From Mixophyes australis (taxonomy: Eukaryota; Chordata; Amphibia; Anura; Limnodynastidae), in the NCBI GenBank assembly GCA_036250195.1, contig JAVHZZ010000003.1, forward strand, positions 20,331,504 to 20,395,503: a DNA stretch of 64,000 nt. The letters are read 5' to 3'. The position numbers and the translations under genes are program-made. Below, in pieces: positions 58,274 through 64,000 of this stretch. The notes below the pieces were generated by a model. The model was not told the DNA's origin, did no database searches, and was given only the letters and a program-made list of their open reading frames with translations. Positions within the stretch are counted from its first letter, which is position 1; every line of letters begins with the position of its first letter.

Positions 58274-58598
58274 GGCAGCACGGTGGCTCAGTGGTTGGCA
58301 CTTCTGCCTTACAGCACTGAGGTCATAAGTTCAATTACCGACCATGGCCTTATCTGTGTGGAGTTTGTATGTTCTCCCCGTGCTAGCGTGGGTTTCCTCC
58401 GGGTGCTCCGGTTTCCTCCCACACTCCCAAATCATACAGGTAGGATAATTAGCTGCTAACAAATTGACCCTAGTCTGTCTGTATGTGTATGTTAGGGAAT
58501 TTAGACTGTAAGCCCCAATGGGGCAGGAACTGATGTGAATGAGTTCTCTGTACAGCGCTGCGGAATTAGTGGCCTATATAAATAAATGGTGATGATAG
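58274..58598 (+). mobile_element. Full-length SINE (V-SINE-like)
   Basis: GGCAGCACGGTGGCTCAGTG with A box, AAGTTCAATTACCGACC as B-box relative, GTGGGTTTCCTCCGGGTGCT and CCGGTTTCCTCCCACACTCC as the central V-like block, then CCCCAATGGGGCAGGAACTG and CAGCGCTGCGGAATTAGTGG with an ATAAATAAATGG tail. Confidence 0.88.
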
Positions 58599-58999
58599 GA
58601 AGACTCCATTGCCATATTTATGTGTCTCATTTTCATCCTGAAAGCCTGTAGAGAAAGGTACCACGGTATTATTGGTCTCCCGGTTATAGTGCATCCACTT
58701 CAGAGGTCCGTAGTCTGTCTTTAAAATGAATCCACACTCCACAATATATAAGATACTAAAGCATATTAGACAGCAAGATCTTCTTCTACAGCTGTTATTT
58801 TGTACAGGGGATACGTACAAAAATCCCCCAGCACACAGCTGTCAACAAGCAATACCATAAAGCTGCAGGAGCCTTAATTATACAGATTTGCAAAAATATA
58901 AGCCACCCGCCACGTCACAGCGCTTCTGCTGTTTTTAGAACGGGAGCTAAGTTACCAGGATTTCTGTGTTTCTTATCTACCACCTACTGTTATAAATTG

Positions 59000-59400
59000 A
59001 TTGAGTAACTTCCGAGGCATGTATAGGATCAGTGTCCGACACAGTGTGCTGGTCCTTGTCATTTTACAGGCTTTTAGGGGTACCTCTAGGTATGTTAGTT
59101 CATCTTCGAGCGCAAAGGACCCTTACTACAGCCTGCGATTTCATAGTGGAACGGGGAGGGGAGGGGGACTGGGTTCATGCACGTAGTTAATGTACGGTAC
59201 AAGCTCAAGCACACGCAGCAGCATCCGATTCAAGCTTTGGGCATCTCTCAGGTGACTTTCTGTCTCTCGAGACTTTCTGTCATATCCCTTGCACCAGCTA
59301 CAGGTCTGGTGTAAGTGCCGATTACTAGTGATGACGGCTGTGTATACAGCTAGAACATGTGTTTGCAATTAGGAGCAAATGTGCAATACATGTTTTTATG
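59000..59400 (+). mobile_element. Dispersed repeat family A, copy 3
   Basis: TACTACAGCCTGCGATTTCA, CAAGCTTTGGGCATCTCTCA, GCACCAGCTACAGGTCTGG and GATTACTAGTGATGACGGC match 8670-8920. A decayed MITE (about 59532-59658, CGTATTCATTACCAGACGTA ... TTCTTGATGAATGAGCCC) follows. Confidence 0.65.
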
Positions 59401-59659
59401 GACAAAAACAAATAAAAAATATTTGTTTATTTATTTATATTATATTTTTTTCTGTGTGTTCATTTGTGACTTTATATTTCATATAGTTATTGGATGCATC
59501 CTGCAGTGTATTGTCTGTTAGAGCAGAGCGGACCTAGACCCGTATTCATTACCAGACGTATCTTCAGATAGAGGGATGTGTGTATACCTGATCTACGTAC
59601 GTTTTTAAAAACAATTCACATAATGTTAGTTTCACGTTTCTTGATGAATGAGCCCCCCA

Positions 59660-60064
59660 AATGTACAATAGTGGCACATACAATGAAGACATTTCTAATG
59701 TCCCTTCACTCTCATGGTTTACTTAACATTACATTTACATCTGAGTTATGCGCAGCGATACTGGACCCTTTACCGGTGTAGTTAATTTAGCCCTTTGTCA
59801 GGCCAGTTTCTGCAGTTCGGCGCTTATGCCAACTGGCACGGCAGCTTGCACGTGCGCAGTGGAAGTGAATTTGAGCTTTCAGTTATATTTAGTTGAGAAA
59901 AAAAGTTTAAAAATAGCTAACATTTTTAAAAATTATTTGCACAATAGTTAAAAACCTTTATACGTTAAAAAAAAATGATTCACAAAATAAAGCACTGTTT
60001 TAATGGTTGTGCCCTGCTGTCATCTGAGATGGTGGTAACAGAACAGGTATCGCCGTGGTATAAG
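59660..60064. other. Spacer without recognised features
   Basis: A-rich at 59890-59985; no gene. Confidence 0.5.
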
Positions 60065-60669
60065 TAGAGATGCTCAGACTTGGTTCCTTGAGAACCGAAC
60101 ACACCCGAACTTAGGGGATCCGAGTACCGAGCCGGTACTGTCGCGCGCTCTCGAAATTGAAAATGAGGCAAAACGTCATCGTGATGTCGTCGGATCTCGG
60201 ATCTCGCGAGTTTAGAATTCCTTTTAAAGATCCAACATCACGGAGGGTGAGAGGGAGGCCGGACCCCCATTTTTCTTTTCTGCCACTGCTGTGCGCCAAT
60301 GTGTCCTAGATGTGCTAGGAACTGCCGTGTGTTTGTGTCATTGCTCTGTCGCTTACCATCCAGCCAGGTCGCTGCAGTATTTGTCCGAAAGTGTATGAAA
60401 ATAATATTGTGACCTGTGAGGTGGTCAAAATTGACTGCAAATGACTTGAAATTAGTGTTATTGAGGTTAATAATAATGTAGGAACAAAAAAAGAGCAAAA
60501 AATATGTAACTTTAGCATATTTTAGCAATTTTTCTAACAAAATACAGGTCCAAGACCAAAACCAAAACACACAAGGGTGGTTTTGTCAAAACCAAAACCA
60601 AAACATGAAGCTAATCCAGATCCAAAACCAAAACCAAAACCGCTTCACGGGGGTCAGTGAGCATCTCTA
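60065..60669 (-). mobile_element. Non-autonomous deletion derivative of the TAGAGATG hAT family
   Basis: Starts TAGAGATGCTCAGACTTGG and ends GTCAGTGAGCATCTCTA. The left GAGAACCGAACACACCCGAA and CCGAGTACCGAGCC match the reversed right end of the 44377-48288 element. The right AACCAAAACCAAAACCGC and GGGGGTCAGTGAG match its reversed left end. So 605 bp keep both ends, and the transposase region has gone. The flanking 8-mers GGTATAAG and GTATGAAC do not match well. Confidence 0.88.
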
Positions 60670-61190
60670 GTATGAACACAAATCCCTGTCAAGCATAATA
60701 TCCTGAAAGGATAACACCAAAAATTAGAGTAATGTTTATTATATTAGATTAAATTGTTTCTAGCTGCAAAAATGAATAAACTTCCAGAAAAGGAAACATA
60801 CTGACCTTATCTAATAGCCTTGTTATTACATGGATTTGTGTCTTCTTTTTGATTAAAGACTTGTCACAGTTTAATTTCCCTCGCAGATAAATAATTGGTC
60901 CAACGAAGTCCCAGCATACACAACACTATCGTAATCCTACAACAAGCCGTCAATTTCAGACTGGGAAGGTTCAAATTCTGTGTTGTGCTAATTAACTTAA
61001 TCCAGCAGATGTCTGTGTAACTTCAAACAAGACAAATCAAGGAGATATGAGATCATCAGTCTTTTCGTCGGAAAAATAAATTAGGGAGAGTGCAAAAAGA
61101 GTTTGGAACACTCACAAGGGATAGTTGGTTCTTACTTGGGCAGCTCAAAATTCTAATTCCTGATATTCAAATTAATCTGTCTACCTGGAC
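60670..61190. other. AT-rich spacer, conserved-looking
   Basis: Unique sequence with TTAATTTCCCTCGCAGATAA and TGCTAATTAACTTAATCCAG. No mobile-element signature. Confidence 0.45.
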
Positions 61191-61194
61191 AAAA

Positions 61195-61830
61195 GCAGAG
61201 GCAGTGGAGATACCTACCTTGGGCACAACAGTCTCACCTTTACGAATGACAGCTGGCAGTGCATCTTCAGCACAGACTATGGCATATTATTCACTTACTG
61301 CAATGAATACACTGCTAAAGGTCAAATCACGGGTGTAACTAGATATTTGTGACCCCCATATGAAAATAGTTTAATGGCCCCCATGTACCACCCAATTGTG
61401 AAAAACTCACACAATGCATGGAGTCTCGCAGGGAAGACGGGCCCCTCTCCGCTGTGGGCCCCATAGCAGCACCTGTACCTATGGTTGTTATGCCATTGGG
61501 TCAAGTCAATTACGACTAAGAGACCAATCTGTATGTAGTTTTTATAAGTCCTTCGCATCTATCAATCTTTGCAAAGTTAATTCCGTTTATCGACTTTGGG
61601 TTTGTCCCTCACGATTCTGCATTCTCCAACCCATGCACATCAGCTTCATCCCTCATAATTCTACCTTCTCCAACCCATTACACTCACAATTTACCTTCTC
61701 TATCCCATCGTTATCAGCTTAATCCCTCACGATTCTACCTTCTCCAACCCTTCCACTTCTGGTTTGTACCTCATGACCCATCATGTGCCTGGCTGGTCAT
61801 GCTGTGTCTCTGATAACTACCCCAGCCAAG
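61195..61830 (+). mobile_element. Dispersed repeat family F, copy 2, with an internal insertion
   Basis: Matches 57190-57555 (ATGACAGCTGGCAGTGCATC, TTCACTTACTGCAATGAATA, CACTGCTAAAGGTCAAATC, GGCTGGTCATGCTGTGTCTC) but is longer because of a 171-bp insertion (61329-61499). It also has a local 40-bp tandem of CCCTCACGATTCTACCTTCT plus CCAACCC (about 61606-61750). Confidence 0.65.
61329..61499. mobile_element. Small hAT-like MITE, 171 bp
   Basis: Flanked by GTCAAATC (61321-61328) and GTCAAGTC (61500-61507), an 8-bp duplication with one mismatch. The ends ACGGGTGTAACTAG and GTTATGCCATTGG are decayed inverses. It is absent from the paralogous copy at 57190. Confidence 0.65.
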
Positions 61831-61849
61831 TAGTTAATGATAAAATGTA

Positions 61850-62165
61850 TACACAGCCGTCATCACTAGTAATCAGCACATACACCTGACCTGTAGCTGG
61901 TGCAAGTGATACAACTGATAAACACGTACCTTAGAGATGCTCAAAGCTTGAATCGTACGCTGCTGCTTGTGATCCAGCTTGGCACGTCCACACTGTACAT
62001 TGACTACGTGCATACGCCCCTTCCTCTCCCCGTTCCGTCCATGAAAATGTAGGCTGTAGCAAGTGTTCTTTGTGCCTGAAGGTGAATTGGACGCTGCTCT
62101 GATACTGAGCATGCGCAGTGCGAGATTAGTCAATGTGCGCCATATATCGGTATTAACTGTGGAAG
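61850..62165 (-). mobile_element. Dispersed repeat family A, copy 4
   Basis: The minus strand carries GATTACTAGTGATGACGGC, ACCAGCTACAGGTCAGG, CAAGCTTTGAGCATCTCTAA and TGCATGTGACTA-type phrases in the family order. It includes TGAGCATGCGCAGTGCGAG, shared with 34790-35010. Confidence 0.65.
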
Positions 62166-62700
62166 TCGAATAATTGGATGAAGTCATTTCAAATTAATAA
62201 CCATCAATTTAATTGGCTTTATGAGAAAATATGCGAATAGCACGCTATGGCGTGGAAGTGCCTATTTTTCAATAACACATTCACACATTCATTTGTAAAT
62301 AGTTCACCCTAATAAAGTTCCAACACACAGTCTTTTATAATCAAATGTAATAGATTTAATAGTTTAATATAATAATGTTAAAACCACTTTGTTGATATCC
62401 ATGGTTCAAAACATAGGAAATATATCATGATTAGTGTCATTCTAATCCACTTTTTACCACCAGACATCCGCTACTATCGGCATATTGTGAAATAAAATGG
62501 TATCACGTTTACACAGCCATGTGTTGGCATTCTTTAACAGATAATGTCCAAATTCTTAATAATATTCCAGAAATGCATGATTGGCAAAGGGGTTTTCTTC
62601 CCCTATAAATCACATGTTACAATTTAGCTGTCACCCTCTACTGCAATTTCAATTCTTTAACAGTGTAATGTGGTATTTAGGCACAGGAGATGTGTATATA
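62166..62700. other. AT-rich spacer beginning with family D
   Basis: The first 45 bp belong to repeat family D (GAAGTCGAATAATTGGATGA). The remainder is AT-rich and featureless. Confidence 0.45.
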
Positions 62701-63345
62701 TCTAATATATATAAGCCTAGCGGCGTGTGTTAGTGTGTGTGTGTGTGTGGAAAAAACTATTTTCTCAGAAAGGGCTCATCCAATTGACCTGAAAGTTGGT
62801 ATACTGACATTATTTGACAAAAAAATTATAATAGTGAAGTCAGTTAACTTCCATCATCCCCCCTTCCCCCCGTGGGAGGGGTAGTAAAGGCTAAATTTAC
62901 CAGTTGAGGGCTCAAACTCTTGACCGTGTGGGTATTTATTTACCAGAGCCTGTGTTTGGTCATGGACAATTGTATGTCGCATTTTCACGAGTACGGAGAA
63001 GCAGTGATGTGAAAGTGCAGGTTATGAATACTGCCCTTCAAGGAAGACTGATTGAGCACAGCGATAAGGTGTTTAGCAGAAACGTTGTGTATCGAGAGGT
63101 TTTAGAACAGTAAGACGATGGAGATTAAGGATGTGGCGATGAAGATGAAGGATGAGGTGATGGAGAAGAATGATGAGATGGTGACATGGGGACAAAACCA
63201 CATTAAAAAAGGACGCTTACGTCGGGAAGTAACGCTCTTCCCCTGAGGAGGCCTGGCCTAGCCCCAAATGCATGACAAGAACCTTTTTAACACCTTAAGT
63301 AGCTTGATTTGACTAGAATGCATGAGTATCATGCATGGGTTAACT

Positions 63346-63349
<4 letters not shown>
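62701..63349 (+). mobile_element. Helitron, internally deleted
   Basis: Starts TCTAATATATATAAGCCTAG with the TC that begins Helitrons. It continues through a GT run and TCAGAAAGGGCTCATCCAAT, then jumps at about 62905 into the end of the helicase gene. The 3' end has TGACTAGAATGCATGAGTAT followed by CATGCATGGGTTAACTTG, i.e. a short ATGCATG stem before a CTTG terminus. The flanking bases are A on the left and T on the right, matching the AT insertion preference. Most of the Rep-helicase gene is deleted. Confidence 0.8.
62905..63113 (+). pseudogene. Helitron Rep-helicase, last 68 codons
   Basis: Encodes AQTLDRVGIYLPEPVFGHGQ then LYVAFSRVRRSSDVKVQV, the final conserved helicase motifs (Q-x-LYVA-x-SR, motif VI) of Pif1-type Helitron helicases. 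It ends at a TAA (63111) after LIEHSDKVFSRNVVYREVLE. The protein normally exceeds 1000 residues; everything upstream is missing. The remaining frame is undamaged. Confidence 0.92.
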
Positions 63350-63384
<35 letters not shown>

Positions 63385-63435
63385 GTATACATATACACAC
63401 ACTCTCACACACACACACACACACACACACACATT
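63350..63435. repeat. TA and CA microsatellites
   Basis: A TA run (63350-63381) and a CA run (about 63399-63433) abut the Helitron end. Confidence 0.95.
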
Positions 63436-63760
63436 ATAAAGCTAACTCTGCATGTCACTAGAGCAGAGCTGGTTTGGGTGTAGGGCAGGAGCCATGTGTC
63501 CTGGGCCACCGTCTCATAGGATCCCCTGGAGCGGTGGTGAACGATGCGGCAGTGCGGCAGAGGCTCCTGGCTCCCTTAGTGTTGAAGCATTATTATGTCA
63601 CATACGTGTTACTTAAGTGAGCCAGGAGCCTCTAATACAGTGCAGGAACAGAAGAAACAGGGAAAATAAAATAATAATAATAATAATAATATATGAAACA
63701 TAAAAACTTATATGATATGGATGATATTAAAAGGACCACTGTTATTTACAGTAATCAAAT
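63436..63760. other. Spacer with a TAA microsatellite
   Basis: An ATAATAATAATAATAATAA run at about 63671-63690. No gene. AGGCTCCTGGCTCCCTTA at 63561 is inverted at 63616 (AGTGAGCCAGGAGCCTCTAA). Confidence 0.6.
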
Positions 63761-63761
63761 G

Positions 63762-64000
63762 GAAACTATTATTAATTACAATCAAGGGGGCATTTTTATT
63801 AATTACAATCATCAAGGGGGGCACTATTATAAATTATATTCATAAAGAGGGCACTATTATTAATTATACTAATCAAGGGGACTTTTTATTATTACAATCA
63901 TAAAAGGGGAACTATTATTAATTATTTTAATCTGGGGGCATTTTTATCAATTACAATCATCAAGAGGACACTATTGTTAATTATACTCATCAAAAGGGTA
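63762..64000. repeat. AT-rich minisatellite, about 30-45 bp units, open at the window end
   Basis: TTATTAATTACAATCATCAA followed by GGGGGCACTATTA or GGGGGCATTTTTA recurs about six times with indels and continues to the last base. Confidence 0.85.

Overview
This is eukaryotic nuclear DNA, most likely from an amphibian and probably a frog; the species cannot be fixed from the sequence. It is AT-rich with long non-coding stretches. It carries a typical vertebrate mixture of decayed transposons: CR1 and a second LINE, a Penelope-like element with a GIY-YIG endonuclease, tRNA-derived SINEs, Tc1, hAT, Harbinger-like MITEs, a Helitron remnant and a solo LTR. I see no intact host protein-coding gene, no rRNA, no functional tRNA and nothing prokaryotic. 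The long open frames at 14.6-16.6 kb and 19.9-21.6 kb are minisatellites without stop codons, not genes.

Layout. 0-4.5 kb: a SINE, a CR1 3' end, and a retroposed repeat into which an hAT element (1137-3204, exact 8-bp target duplication) and a palindromic-ended element (about 3513-4346) have inserted. 7.4-9.5 kb: a wrecked Tc1 transposon and small DNA-transposon pieces. 10.2-13.5 kb: tandem repeats, two MITEs and a weak candidate first exon (ATG at 13075, splice donor at 13113). 14.68-16.53 kb: a 20-bp minisatellite. 20.2-21.5 kb: a 27-bp minisatellite with a 617-bp higher-order repeat. 22.2-23.1 kb: a 31-bp-type minisatellite interrupted by a SINE. 27.7-28.8 kb: a Penelope-like 3' end interrupted by a MITE. 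29.79-31.21 kb: a solo LTR. 32.1-33.36 kb: a second Tc1 copy. 35.4 kb: a 333-bp palindromic MITE. 39.6-41.4 kb: a very old LINE. 42.05-49.75 kb: a long CR1 LINE carrying a SINE-like insertion and a 3.9-kb hAT element. 50.5-52.3 kb and 54.7-62.2 kb: mosaics of old DNA-transposon fragments. 62.70-63.35 kb: an internally deleted Helitron. 63.7-64.0 kb: a tandem repeat running off the window.

The best-supported story is nested transposition. Five insertions have recognisable target duplications (1137-3204, 28376-28550, 29791-31210, 35405-35737, 44377-48288), which give relative ages for the elements they sit in. No component forms an obviously new functional system. The least explained items are an uninterrupted 238-codon antisense frame inside the 44.4-48.3 kb hAT element, the first-exon candidate at 13.07 kb, and AT-rich unique tracts near 36.4-36.8 kb and 60.8-61.1 kb that resemble vertebrate conserved non-coding DNA.
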